Shown in pieces: positions 25,744 to 36,781 of a DNA stretch of 64,000 bases. The stretch comes from Dactylosporangium sp040689395 (GTDB lineage Bacteria > Actinomycetota > Actinomycetes > Mycobacteriales > Micromonosporaceae): positions 1-64,000 of the forward strand of contig NZ_JBFAZX010000019.1 of NCBI RefSeq assembly GCF_040689395.1, read 5' to 3'. Numbering within the stretch: the first letter of the stretch is position 1; every line of letters begins with the position of its first letter. The notes beneath the pieces are model-generated. The model saw nothing but the letters and a program-made list of their open reading frames with translations, ran no database searches and had not been told where the DNA came from. The translations under genes were made by a program, and so were the position numbers.

Positions 25744-27003
25744 TCAGGCGAGCAGTTCGCCGAGCGGGACCGCCGGGTCGGACAGGCGGTCCAGGTCGAC
25801 CGTGGTGCCGGCCCAGCCGGCGCGGACCAGGTTCTGGATGTCGTCGGTGACGTCCCAGACGTTGGCGTTCATGCCCGCCAGGACGCGCCCGTCCTTCACC
25901 CAGAAGGCGATGAACTCGGGGGCCTTGTCGCCGGCCACCGAGGGGTCGCCGCGGAAGACCACGCGGTCGTAGCCGCCCGGCGCGGCGAAGCCGGAGTACT
26001 CCATGCCCAGGTCGTACTGGTCGGAGTAGAAGTACGGGACCCGGTCGAAGACGACCTCCTCGCCCAGCAGGGCACGGCCCGCGAACTTGCCGCCGTTCAG
26101 CGCGTTCGCCCAGTGCTCCACCCGGATGCGGTGGCCCAGGCCCGGGTGGTCGAGGTTGACGACATCGCCGGCGGCGTAGATGTCCGGGTCCGACGTGTGC
26201 AGGCCGGCGTCGACCAGGATGCCGTTGTCCACGGCCAGGCCGCCGTCCACGGCCAGCTCCGTGTTGGGGCGGATGCCCACGCCCACGATGGCGACGTCGG
26301 CGGGCAGTTCGGTGCCGTCCGCCAGCACGACGGAGGTCAGGCGGCCGTCGCTGCCGCGGAACTCGGCCGCCGAGGCGCCGAAGCGCAACCGCACGCCGTG
26401 GGCGCGGTGCAGGTCGGCGTAAACCGTGGCGACCTCGTCGCCGAGGACGCGCTGGAGGGGAAGGTCGGCGACCTCGACGACGGTGACGTTCGCGCCGTGG
26501 TGGCGGGCCGCGGCGGCGGCCTCCAGGCCGATCCAGCCGGCGCCGATGACGACGACGTTCGAGGCGTCCCGCAGATGCGAGAGCAGCGCGTCGGACTCGT
26601 CGAGCGTGCGCAGGTATCGCACGCCGGTGAGAGTCGCGCCCGGGATGTCCAGCGTGCGCACCCGCGAGCCGGTGGTGAGTAGCAGCTTGTCGTAGTGCAG
26701 CTCGTCGACGCCGTCGAGGGTGACGGTGTGCGCGGCCGGGTCCAGGTGTGTGACACGGGTCGCCGGGCGCAGGTCGACGTCGTGCTCGGCATACCACTGC
26801 GGGGGATGCACGAACGCCTTCTCGCGCGCGCCCTCCTTGCCCAGTAGGTGCCCCTTCGACAACGGGGGGCGCTCGTAGGGACGGTAGGTCTCCTCGCCGA
26901 TCAGGATCACCTTGCCGGTGAAGCCCTCGGCGCGCAGCGTCTCCGCCGCCTTCGCGCCGGCGAGGCTCGCCCCGACGATCACGAACGTCCGCTCATCAGC
27001 CAT
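25744..27003 (-). CDS. FAD-dependent ferredoxin/rubredoxin reductase
   Basis: About 419 residues from MADERTFVIVGASLAGAKAA. FAD-binding GxGxxG-like opening IVGASLAGAKAAETL, the YERPPLSKGHLLGKE motif, an NADH-binding VVVIGAGWIGLEAAAAAR, and FAD motif IYAAGDVVNLDHPG with EHWANALNGGKFAGRALLG. These match reductases that pass NAD(P)H electrons to ferredoxins of cytochrome P450 or dioxygenase systems. An in-frame ATG seven codons upstream is less likely, because GGAAGG precedes the chosen start. No ferredoxin or oxygenase gene is adjacent. Confidence 0.9.
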   Translation of the reverse strand: MADERTFVIVGASLAGAKAAETLRAEGFTGKVILIGEETYRPYERPPLSKGHLLGKEGAREKAFVHPPQWYAEHDVDLRPATRVTHLDPAAHTVTLDGVDELHYDKLLLTTGSRVRTLDIPGATLTGVRYLRTLDESDALLSHLRDASNVVVIGAGWIGLEAAAAARHHGANVTVVEVADLPLQRVLGDEVATVYADLHRAHGVRLRFGASAAEFRGSDGRLTSVVLADGTELPADVAIVGVGIRPNTELAVDGGLAVDNGILVDAGLHTSDPDIYAAGDVVNLDHPGLGHRIRVEHWANALNGGKFAGRALLGEEVVFDRVPYFYSDQYDLGMEYSGFAAPGGYDRVVFRGDPSVAGDKAPEFIAFWVKDGRVLAGMNANVWDVTDDIQNLVRAGWAGTTVDLDRLSDPAVPLGELLA

Positions 27004-27048
27004 GCCGTCAGCCTTCCACTCCACTTATTCAAGCTCCGACGAGGTAGT

Positions 27049-28272
27049 TCAGGCTCCAACGAGGCGCGAGTGCCATGCCACCGCGGCTGGATCGGTCAGG
27101 CTCGCGACCTGGTCGATCACCACCCGCAGCCGCGCGGCGTCGTCGGGGGCGGCGCGCCACATCGGGGCGAAGACCGGGTCGAGGCCGTCGGGCGCGCGCT
27201 CGAGCAGGGCCGCGACGAGCGACTGCAGGATGTGCGACTCGTCGGCGTAGCGCTGCGCGGACCCCGGACGCCGCATGACATAGCGCAGCGCGATGCCCTT
27301 CAGCAGGGCGCAGTGCGCGCGAGTCAAGGGCGGGACGATGAGGTCGGCGTCGTAGCGGCGCAGCGGCTGCGGGCCGTAGCGCTCCCGGGTCGCGGTGACC
27401 GCCGCCGCGGCGAAGCGGCCGGTGAGCACGCTCGTCATCCGCTTGAGCGCGATCTGCGCGGCGTGGCTGCCGTCATAGTGGTCCAGCGGCTCGAACACGG
27501 GGTCGGCGAGCAGCTCCAGCAGGATGGCGCCGAGGTCGGCGGCCGACTCCTGCGAATACGCGGCGGCGACGTCGGCGCACAGCGCCTCGCGCTCGGTGGC
27601 GTCGCCGCGCAGCGGGGCCAGGTGGACGTATCCGCCGTGGATGCCGTCCTCGAGGTCGTGCACGGAGTAGGCCACGTCGTCGGACCAGTCCATGACCTGC
27701 GCCTCCAGGCAGCGGCGGGGGCCGGGCTCGACCCGCAGCCACGCGAAGACCTCGGCGTCGTCGGGATACACGCCGAACTTGCGCCGGCCCGGCTCGCGCG
27801 GCCACGGGTACTTCGACACGGCGTCCAGCGAGGCGCGGGTCAGGTTGAGCCCGGCCCCACCGACCTTGGCCTCCAGCCGGGTGAGCACCCGCAGCGTCTG
27901 CGCGTTGCCCTCGAAGCCGCCGCACGGGCGGGCGATCTCGTCGAGCGCGTCCTCGCCGTTGTGCCCGAACGGCGGGTGGCCGAGGTCGTGCGCGAGCCCG
28001 GCGGTGTCCACGACGTCGGGGTCGCAGCCCAGCCGGGCGCCCATCTCGCGGCCGATCTGCGCGACCTCCAGCGAGTGGGTGAGCCGGGTGCGCAGGAACG
28101 CGTCGGTGCCGGCGGTGTGCACCTGGGTCTTGGCGGCCAGCCGGCGGAACCCGGCCGAGTGCAGCACCCGGGCACGGTCGCGCTGGAACGGGGTGCGCCC
28201 GTTGTCGGCGGACGTTGTGACCGAGTCCTTCTCGGGTTCAGGTGCGAAGCGGGCCTCGTCCGAAAGGGTCAC
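27049..28272 (-). CDS. dgt: dGTPase (deoxyguanosine triphosphohydrolase)
   Basis: A 407-residue HD-domain hydrolase that splits dGTP to deoxyguanosine and triphosphate, helping to control dNTP pools. The HD residues are visible in LTHSLEVAQIGR (H66) and LAHDLGHPPFGHNGED (H95, D96), followed by the family's GFEGNAQTLRVLTRLE. The length fits the dGTPase type 2 subfamily. In many actinobacteria dgt sits directly upstream of dnaG; here dnaG is 13 kb away. A 45-bp gap separates it from the reductase downstream. Confidence 0.93.
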   Translation of the reverse strand: MTLSDEARFAPEPEKDSVTTSADNGRTPFQRDRARVLHSAGFRRLAAKTQVHTAGTDAFLRTRLTHSLEVAQIGREMGARLGCDPDVVDTAGLAHDLGHPPFGHNGEDALDEIARPCGGFEGNAQTLRVLTRLEAKVGGAGLNLTRASLDAVSKYPWPREPGRRKFGVYPDDAEVFAWLRVEPGPRRCLEAQVMDWSDDVAYSVHDLEDGIHGGYVHLAPLRGDATEREALCADVAAAYSQESAADLGAILLELLADPVFEPLDHYDGSHAAQIALKRMTSVLTGRFAAAAVTATRERYGPQPLRRYDADLIVPPLTRAHCALLKGIALRYVMRRPGSAQRYADESHILQSLVAALLERAPDGLDPVFAPMWRAAPDDAARLRVVIDQVASLTDPAAVAWHSRLVGA

Positions 28273-28340
28273 GTGTCGAGCTTAGAAGAGTCCTGATCCT
28301 TCGGCGCAGGGATCTACCGGCGGGCTCGCGCAGCGCCGCT

Positions 28341-28694
28341 TCATCGTCCGCGCCGGATGACGCAGAACTCGTTGCCCTCGGGGTCGGCGAGGACGACCCA
28401 TGCGGCATCGTCGGGCTGGCCGACGTCCACGTGCCGGGCGCCCATGTTCACGAGCCGCTCCAGCTCGGCGTCGAGGTCGTCGGGGCGCAGGTCCAGGTGC
28501 AGGCGGTTCTTCGTCTGGAGCTCACGGTCGTGCCGGACGAAGACGATGCGCGGATGGCCCTCGATGGCCGGGCCGATCACGACCTCCTGTGGGGAAACGC
28601 TCTCCACGCGATGGTCCAGCACCTCGGCCCACCACCGGGCCAGGCGCTGCGGATCGACCGCATCCACGATCAGCGCGTACCAGCGACTCCCCAT
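28341..28694 (-). CDS. VOC-family (glyoxalase-like) protein
   Basis: A 117-residue single-module VOC protein. It begins MGSRWYALIVDAVDPQRLA and has the RWWAEVLDHRVE helix, the substrate-pocket strands and the C-terminal VVLADPEGNEFCVIRR, a classic VOC ending with the metal-site Glu. The first-strand metal residue is not an obvious His, so it may be a binding protein rather than an enzyme. GGAGG lies 5 nt before the ATG; an upstream GTG two codons earlier was rejected. Confidence 0.82.
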   Translation of the reverse strand: MGSRWYALIVDAVDPQRLARWWAEVLDHRVESVSPQEVVIGPAIEGHPRIVFVRHDRELQTKNRLHLDLRPDDLDAELERLVNMGARHVDVGQPDDAAWVVLADPEGNEFCVIRRGR

Positions 28695-28971
28695 GCACAC
28701 CTCCGCGGTCGACGTGGGGACTCACCATACGCCGGGTCGCCGGTCGTCGCAGCCGCGTGTCGCGCCGTGGGGGAGGGCACTTTAGTCCTTTTCCTGGGGT
28801 CGCGATGGGGAACGTGCAAATTGCAGAATTTAAGGTACGAACGGTTAATCCTTACTACCCAAAAGCGGGGAGTGGCTGATCCATGAGCACGGTGTAACTT
28901 TCCATGAGCGCATCGTCATGGGCTGGTTGCCCGGCGCATGCACGTCCCCGGCCCGCCCAACGGGAGAACCT

Positions 28972-29358
28972 GTGCCTGAAATCGATGAATGTCTTCGCCG
29001 TGCCATGGCCATCAGAGGTGCCATCGGGGCCAGCCTCATCGACTACACCACCGGGCAGACCCTTGGGCTGGAGGGCGGCCAGGTGGACGTCGCGCCGCAT
29101 GCCGATCCGGCCGCCGCCGCTCTCGGCACGGCGAGCGTCATCTATGCCGCCATGCAGACCGCGGCCTATGCCCCGGCGGTGCCGGGCGACACCGTGGAGG
29201 ACGTCATCATCAGCACAACGGCCGCCTACCACCTGATCCGGCCGGTACGGACCACCTTCGACTCACGCCTGGTGCTCCACGTCTGGCTCGACCGGAACGA
29301 GGGCAACCTGGCCATCGCCCGGCGCCGCATCCGCTCGCTGGCCGACGATCTCGCGTGA
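28972..29358 (+). CDS. Roadblock-like protein A of a four-gene module
   Basis: A 128-residue protein with the alpha/beta pattern of roadblock/LC7 domains: an N-terminal helix, then AIGASLIDYTTGQTLGLEGG, a long middle helix, and strands DVIISTTAAYHLIRPV with a C-terminal helix. It is a clear paralogue of the last gene in the module; both share the DY(T/N)(T/S)G, EDxxI and YHLIRPV blocks. Roadblock proteins commonly act as GAPs or scaffolds for small Ras-like GTPases such as MglA. GTG start with GGGAG 7 nt upstream; stop overlaps the next GTG. The AT-richer 280 bp upstream probably holds the promoter (for example TTGCAG/TTAATC at 28821/28845). Confidence 0.78.
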   Translation: MPEIDECLRRAMAIRGAIGASLIDYTTGQTLGLEGGQVDVAPHADPAAAALGTASVIYAAMQTAAYAPAVPGDTVEDVIISTTAAYHLIRPVRTTFDSRLVLHVWLDRNEGNLAIARRRIRSLADDLA

Positions 29359-30299
29359 GCACTATCACGGTGGGGGCGAGGGCAGATGCCCCCAGCAGAC
29401 AGCCCCGGTTCGCCAGGGGCACCACGCCCGAGACGGCGCTCGCCGAGCTCGCCGCCGCGGGCGCGACCGGCGCGCTCACCGTGCACGGCGAGCCCGGCGG
29501 GGTCGTGTTCCTGCGCGAGGGCCGGGTCAACGGCGTCGAGTCGCCGGCCGCGCCCAGTGTCGACCGGCTGCTGACCGCCGCCGGGCTGGTGTCCGAGAAG
29601 GTGTGGGAGATCATGCCCTCGCGGCCGGCCCGCGTGCTGGTGGATGGCGGTCACGTGACCGAGGCCCAGCTCGAGCTGTGTGCGCTGCAGGTGCTCTACG
29701 ACGCGGCCTTCTTCGTGCTCGGCACGCCCGGCGCCGAGCTGCGCTTCGACGAGGGCGTCGAGCACTGGCTCGGCGCGGACGGCACCGTGTTGTCGCACCA
29801 GGTGTGCGACAACGTCGCCCGGCAGCGGCGCATGCTGGACGAGGTGCACCCCTCCGACGCAACCGACCACGCACCGGTCGTACCGGTCCTCCGGCCGGGA
29901 CTCGACCGAGTGCTGCTGTCCGGACTGCAGTGGGAGATCGTCCTGCACGCGGACGGCATACGCACCCCGCAGGACCTGGCCGGTCTGCTGGGGCGCTCGG
30001 CCTACGCCGTGACGCTGGACGTGCGCCGGCTCGCGGCGGCCGGGCTGGTCGTCCGGCCGGAGCCCCCGGTGGCGCGGGCGCCCAGTGCAACAGCCATCGC
30101 AGCGGCGGCGCAGGAGGCCGCATATCTGGCGCAACGGGTCCCCGGCACCTATTCCTTCGACGACCCCCCAGCGGCACTGGGCCGGCGCCAGCTACCGGTC
30201 GGTGCCAGCGCGCTCGCCGTGCTGCCGGGGGCGATCGACACGGCGCCGGACGACACGCTGCTCAAGCGGATCCTGGTGGCACTGCAGTCGCTGCGGTAG
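29355..30299 (+). CDS. DUF4388 (PATAN-like) protein with winged-helix end
   Basis: A 314-residue protein. Residues about 20-120 match the DUF4388/PATAN type found in bacterial signalling proteins: TALAELAAAGATGALTVHGE, the GGVVFLREGRVNGVES hairpin, then RLLTAAGLVSEKVW and ALQVLYDAAFFVLG. A middle stretch (about 190-235) reads like a winged helix (LQWEIVLHADGIRTPQDLAG, then LDVRRLAAAGLVVRPEP). The last 80 residues are low-complexity plus a terminal helix. It may link the roadblock proteins to DNA or to a partner complex; this is inference. GTGA overlap with the gene before ties them translationally. Confidence 0.75.
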   Translation: MSTITVGARADAPSRQPRFARGTTPETALAELAAAGATGALTVHGEPGGVVFLREGRVNGVESPAAPSVDRLLTAAGLVSEKVWEIMPSRPARVLVDGGHVTEAQLELCALQVLYDAAFFVLGTPGAELRFDEGVEHWLGADGTVLSHQVCDNVARQRRMLDEVHPSDATDHAPVVPVLRPGLDRVLLSGLQWEIVLHADGIRTPQDLAGLLGRSAYAVTLDVRRLAAAGLVVRPEPPVARAPSATAIAAAAQEAAYLAQRVPGTYSFDDPPAALGRRQLPVGASALAVLPGAIDTAPDDTLLKRILVALQSLR

Positions 30300-30347
30300 A
30301 TCCGCCGGCCACGTCGAACGGGCGTGGCGGAAAGGAGAGACGACTCG

Positions 30348-30776
30348 ATGATGAGGACCGACGTGGAGCCACGTACCGCACTTTTCGCGGAGCTGGCCCG
30401 GCTGCGCCAGGCCGTTCCGGCGATCACCGGGTGCCTGGTGGCCAGCACCGACGGCCTGCTCATCGCCGACGACGCCCCGGCGTTGGCGCCTGAGGGCATC
30501 GCGGCACTCGCGGCGGCCTGCCTCGGCGTCAGCCAGCGCATCGCCGACAGCGCCGGTCACGAGGAATTCCAGGAGGTGCTCATCGGTGGCTCCGGCGGAT
30601 ACACGGCCATGTACATGGCCGACCACGGGGCGGTGCTGGTGCTCCTGGCGCGGGCCGACGCCAACGTGGGCATGCTGCACCACGCGGCGCGGCGGTCGAT
30701 CGCGGTGATCTCCCGCGTCGTGGCCGGCGCCGCGCTCAGCTTCGCACATGCGCTGCCAGAGCCGGTGCCGTGGTGA
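30348..30776 (+). CDS. Roadblock/LC7 domain protein B of the module
   Basis: A 142-residue protein, the most canonical roadblock/LC7 member here: LFAELARLRQAVPAITGCLV, ASTDGLLIADDAP, then a helix ALAAACLGVSQRIAD and strands YTAMYMADHGAVLVLLARAD and a final helix. CvnB/MglB-type proteins with this fold bind and regulate small GTPases at the membrane. AAGGAGA lies 10-14 nt upstream of ATG ATG. It starts 48 bp after the DUF4388 gene. Confidence 0.85.
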   Translation: MMRTDVEPRTALFAELARLRQAVPAITGCLVASTDGLLIADDAPALAPEGIAALAAACLGVSQRIADSAGHEEFQEVLIGGSGGYTAMYMADHGAVLVLLARADANVGMLHHAARRSIAVISRVVAGAALSFAHALPEPVPW

Positions 30777-30862
30777 ACCGCAACGGCGGTGCCCACCGCA
30801 GGCCGAGACGCGGCAACGACTCTTACCCAACTTCACCAAGCACGCGACTTACGGAGGTAGCC

Positions 30863-31234
30863 ATGGCGGACATGGAGACTGCGCTCAAGGAACTCATGAC
30901 CATCGACGGCGCGATCGGCGTCGCGCTCGTCGACTACAACAGCGGTATGGCGCTGGGCGTGCTCGGCGGGTCGAAGGATCTCGACCTGACCGTGGCCGCG
31001 GCCGGCAACACCGACGTCGTGCGGGCCAAGATGCGCACCATCGAGATGCTCAACCTCAAGGAGGGCATCGAGGACATCCTGATCACGCTGGGCAGCCAGT
31101 ACCACCTGATCCGCCCGGTCACCGGCCGCACCGGCAAGGGGCTGTTCCTCTACCTGGCGCTCAGCCGGTCGCGGGCCAACCTGGCGCTGGCCCGCCACCA
31201 GTTGCTGCGCATCGAGGACGACCTGGACATGTGA
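30863..31234 (+). CDS. Roadblock-like protein C, paralogue of protein A
   Basis: A 123-residue protein aligned end to end with the first gene of the module: ELMTIDGAIGVALVDYNSGM, LGVLGGSKDLDLTVAAAGN, GIEDILITLGSQYHLIRPV, then LFLYLALSRSRANLALARHQ. GGAGG 7 nt before the ATG gives it the best ribosome site of the four, so it may be the most abundant. The duplicated pair around a DUF4388 and a canonical LC7 protein suggests a heteromeric assembly. A strong terminator follows 36 bp after the stop. Confidence 0.8.
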   Translation: MADMETALKELMTIDGAIGVALVDYNSGMALGVLGGSKDLDLTVAAAGNTDVVRAKMRTIEMLNLKEGIEDILITLGSQYHLIRPVTGRTGKGLFLYLALSRSRANLALARHQLLRIEDDLDM

Positions 31235-31270
31235 CGCCTCGCGCACGAGGAACGAAAGACGAGAAATGAA

Positions 31271-31300
31271 AAAGGCCGGGGCGCCGTTGCCCCGGCCTTT
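31271..31300. terminator. Bidirectional terminator between roadblock module and ppdK
   Basis: AAAGGCCGGGGC (31271-31282) and GCCCCGGCCTTT (31289-31300) form a perfect 12-bp stem with a 6-nt loop. An A-run precedes and TTTCTC follows, so it can end both the rightward module and the leftward ppdK transcript. Confidence 0.9.
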
Positions 31301-31354
31301 CTCGTGCTCACCGGGGACTCGAAACCCGGTGATCCTTCACCCTGCTCCGCCGCG

Positions 31355-34006
<2,652 letters not shown>

Positions 34007-34325
34007 AGCGCCTCCATACCCACAGCGGAACGGCCTAAGTCCTCGTTAGGGCCGGGGTGTGCGGCACACCGTAAGGCGACTTTCCGGTCCGCCGCCATGG
34101 CGGGTGATTATCGGCACACGGATTGGTACGCCTTTCGATTCCTGCTGCACCTGGGAGCGGTTCCATGCGCAGAAACGCGCATGAGAGCGCTCTCTGTTTC
34201 GCGCGGTACTCCGCACGTTTCCACACTTCGGGATGCGTATTGCTGTATCGGGGATGCGAATTTCGCGCACGTTCAATCATTGCTTTTGCGTCCTGCGTTT
34301 TTTGGGTCCCGACCGCCCTCGTGCG
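34007..34325. other. AT-richer divergent promoter region with two inverted repeats
   Basis: This 319-bp gap between ppdK and dusB has no convincing gene and is visibly less GC-rich than its surroundings. ATGCGC...GCGCAT (34165-34182) forms a small hairpin and is directly followed by a perfect 12-bp palindrome GAGAGCGCTCTC (34183-34194). GGATGCG and TTTCGCGC each occur twice further right. It probably holds both divergent promoters and their operators. Confidence 0.5.
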
Positions 34326-35453
34326 ATGCTCGGAGGCGTGCCGCTGCAGCTTGGACCCCACGTCGTCGACCCGCCCGTGGTGCTGGCCCCGATGGCCGGC
34401 ATCACCAACGTGGCGTTCCGTCGGCTGTGCCGCGAGCAGGGCGCCGGCCTGTACGTCTGCGAGATGATCACCACCCGCGCCCTGGTCGAGCGCAACCCGA
34501 AGACCATGTCGATGATCCGCTTCGGCGACGGCGAGCACCCGCGCAGCCTGCAGCTCTACGGCGTCGACCCGGCCACGATCCGCAAGGCCGTCGAGATGGT
34601 CGTCGAGGAGGACCTCGCCGATCACATCGACATGAACTTCGGCTGCAGTGTCCCGAAGGTCACCCGCCGCGGCGGCGGCTCGGCCCTGCCGTGGAAGCGC
34701 CGCCTGTTCGCCTCGATCGTCTCGTCGGCGGTCGAGGCGGCCCAGGGCCTGCCGGTGACGGTGAAGATGCGCATCGGCATCGACGACGACCACCGCACCT
34801 TCCTGGACGCCGCCCGGACCGCCCAGGACGCCGGCGTGGCGTGGGTGGCGCTGCACGCGCGAACGGCCGCCCAGCGCTACTCGGGCGAGGCCGACTGGTC
34901 CGCGATCGCCGCGCTCAAGGAGTCCCTGGACATCCCGGTCCTGGGCAACGGCGACATCTGGGAGGCGACGGACGCCCTGCGGATGATGAGCGCCACGGGC
35001 TGCGACGGCGTGGTCATCGGCCGCGGCTGCCTGGGACGGCCGTGGCTGTTCGCCGACCTGGCCGCCGCGTTCGCGGGCTCGCGGGCGCGGGCGCTGCCGT
35101 CACTGGGTGAGGTGGCCGCCCTCATGTACCGCCACGCCGAGCTGCTGACGGAGTGGCTGGGTACGCAGCGCGACGGTGTGACGGACTTCCGCAAGCACGT
35201 GGCGTGGTATTTGAAGGGCTTCCCGGCGGGCGGCGAACTGCGCCGCTCGCTGGCCATGGCGTCGTCCCTGACGGAACTGTCGGACCTGCTGGCCCAGCTG
35301 GACCACACGGCCCCGTTCCCCACCGAGATCCTCGGCCAGCCAAGGGGGCGGACAGGCACCCCGGGCAAGGTGGTGCTGCCCGAGGGCTGGCTCGCCGATC
35401 GCGACACCGACGAAGTCCCCGAGGGCGCCGAACTCGACGACTCCGGCGGCTGA
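34326..35453 (+). CDS. dusB: tRNA-dihydrouridine synthase
   Basis: A 375-residue FMN enzyme that reduces uridines in tRNA. LAPMAGITNVAFRRLCREQG is the FMN-binding start of the TIM barrel, and NFGCSVPKVTRRGGGSAL carries the catalytic Cys; GNGDIWEATDA and VVIGRGCLGRPWLF are the phosphate-binding strands. The ATG reads MLGGVPLQLGPHVV; a GTG four codons later is an alternative, but GGAGG lies too close to it. The last 30 bp of the gene are duplicated 650 bp downstream. Confidence 0.93.
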   Translation: MLGGVPLQLGPHVVDPPVVLAPMAGITNVAFRRLCREQGAGLYVCEMITTRALVERNPKTMSMIRFGDGEHPRSLQLYGVDPATIRKAVEMVVEEDLADHIDMNFGCSVPKVTRRGGGSALPWKRRLFASIVSSAVEAAQGLPVTVKMRIGIDDDHRTFLDAARTAQDAGVAWVALHARTAAQRYSGEADWSAIAALKESLDIPVLGNGDIWEATDALRMMSATGCDGVVIGRGCLGRPWLFADLAAAFAGSRARALPSLGEVAALMYRHAELLTEWLGTQRDGVTDFRKHVAWYLKGFPAGGELRRSLAMASSLTELSDLLAQLDHTAPFPTEILGQPRGRTGTPGKVVLPEGWLADRDTDEVPEGAELDDSGG

Positions 35454-35510
35454 CCGTTTCGCAGCCCGCGTCCGGCCGGCGCGGAAGCGGTGGTGTAGCC
35501 GAGGAGGCTC

Positions 35511-36050
35511 GTGCAATCATTTCGAACGATGGGCCGGACTGGACGACGGCAGCTACGGCGCCGCCACGGGCTGCAACTTCTGACAGCGATGGTCGGTGTG
35601 CTGGCGGCGACAATGGTGACCGCGTGCGTTCCGAGTGAGCCGTACTCTCCGGTCGCCGTTCTCGCCGATGGCTCGCAGGTGCAGGTGCGGCTCACCAACT
35701 GCCCGCCGTCGCCGGTGAACCAGGTCCGGATCATCCCGCTGCGGTTGAGGAAGGACAAACTGCTCGACACGAATGTGCCGGCCGTGTGGCAGGTGAGCTT
35801 CGCTCAGCCCACCGTGATCACGGCGGTCGTGGTGGGCACGGAGGCACCGTCTGGCGGGACGCTCGACATTGCGCTGGCCGGGCCGCTGGATCCGGCGACG
35901 GAGTACGTGGTGTTCCTCCGCTACCCCAACGGCGGTAAGCCGTACGCGGTGTTCAAGCCGGAGGAACTGCACGACGGGCGAGTGCAGTTCGAGACTACGT
36001 ACTTGAGCCGGGAGGAGTTCGACCGCCGCTCCGCCTGCAAGGCGAAGTGA
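35511..36050 (+). CDS. Predicted lipoprotein
   Basis: A 179-residue protein with a long basic n-region, hydrophobic segment and lipobox VTAC (Cys 39). The mature part of about 140 residues looks like a beta-rich domain (VAVLADGSQVQVRLTNCPPS, then ATEYVVFLRYPNGGKPYAVF), with a second Cys pair candidate near the end. No family recognised. GAGGAGG precedes the GTG; an ATG six codons later is possible. It sits between two copies of the dusB 3' end, implying insertion or segmental duplication, and is followed by a strong hairpin. Confidence 0.7.
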   Translation: MQSFRTMGRTGRRQLRRRHGLQLLTAMVGVLAATMVTACVPSEPYSPVAVLADGSQVQVRLTNCPPSPVNQVRIIPLRLRKDKLLDTNVPAVWQVSFAQPTVITAVVVGTEAPSGGTLDIALAGPLDPATEYVVFLRYPNGGKPYAVFKPEELHDGRVQFETTYLSREEFDRRSACKAK

Positions 36051-36073
36051 CCGCCCCGAAACTCCTGCCGGGT

Positions 36074-36103
36074 GCGCGGGTCCCGCTTGACCGGGGCCCG
36101 CGC
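36074..36103 (+). terminator. Terminator after lipoprotein gene
   Basis: GCGCGGGTCCCG (36074-36085) pairs with CGGGGCCCGCGC (36092-36103), 12 bp with one T-G pair and a 6-nt loop, 24 bp past the stop. It abuts the duplicated dusB fragment. Confidence 0.8.
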
Positions 36104-36133
36104 GCGCCGAACTCGACGACTCCGGCGGCTGAC
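36104..36133 (+). repeat. 30-bp duplicate of the dusB 3' end
   Basis: These 30 bp are identical to 35425-35454, the last codons and stop of dusB (GCGCCGAACTCGACGACTCC followed by GGCGGCTGAC). The two copies flank the lipoprotein gene and its terminator at a spacing of 679 bp. Such exact repeats mark either an insertion using the dusB end or a duplication followed by decay. Confidence 0.9.
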
Positions 36134-36142
36134 GCCGGTGGG

Positions 36143-36781
36143 TCAATGCGGCGTGAGGCCGTCCAGCATGGACCGAAGCAGCGTGTTGTCGCCGCGGAGG
36201 GACGCGATCGAGGCAGCGTTGTTCTCGTCGGGATCCAACCGGGACCAGTCGATCGGCCATCCGGCCTGCCGTGCGAGCTGGCGGAAGAATGCGCGCTGAG
36301 TGCGCCCGTTTCCCTCGCGGAAGGGGTGGATCGCGTTCACCTCGGCGAGGTAGTGCGTCAAACGGTCGACGAAAACGCTTCGGGCCAGGCCGCGAAGATG
36401 TGATTCCTTCGCAACCGTCGAGAACACCTCGGCGGAATAGGGCTGAATGTGCTGCGGGAGGCAGAACGGTTCGGTTCTGGCGATTCCGACCGACCGGATC
36501 GTCCCGGCCCATGGATAGATGTCGCCGAAGATCTCGCGGTGGAACGCCTGGAGGTGGGCGAGGTCGTAATCGCCCGGCAGCGCGCGTGTGCCGAGGTCGA
36601 CGATGGCGGCGTAGCTCAGGTCGGCTTCGATGCGGCGCAGCGCCCCGGCGTCGGTGATGCCCAAGTGGTTGTACAGCACTCCGGTGGCTGGGTCGCTGTA
36701 CGGATCCTTGCTTATGTGATGCCGTGCAATCGGCGGATCATCGCTCTCATCTGCATGGTGCTGATCTCGCCGCGGGCCCAC
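36143..36781 (-). CDS. Fic-domain toxin (AMP-transferase)
   Basis: Up to 212 residues. The catalytic Fic motif HPFREGNGRTQR (152-163) is intact, with the flap region WAGTIRSVGIARTEPFCLP upstream. Fic enzymes move AMP from ATP onto target proteins, for example topoisomerases, unless an antitoxin helix blocks the site. The GTG start overlaps the antitoxin gene by 70 bp. No ATG lies nearer the conserved DPYSDPATGVLYNHLG segment, so the real start may be shorter and use a rare codon. It is second in the antitoxin-toxin operon. Confidence 0.9.
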   Translation of the reverse strand: MGPRRDQHHADESDDPPIARHHISKDPYSDPATGVLYNHLGITDAGALRRIEADLSYAAIVDLGTRALPGDYDLAHLQAFHREIFGDIYPWAGTIRSVGIARTEPFCLPQHIQPYSAEVFSTVAKESHLRGLARSVFVDRLTHYLAEVNAIHPFREGNGRTQRAFFRQLARQAGWPIDWSRLDPDENNAASIASLRGDNTLLRSMLDGLTPH

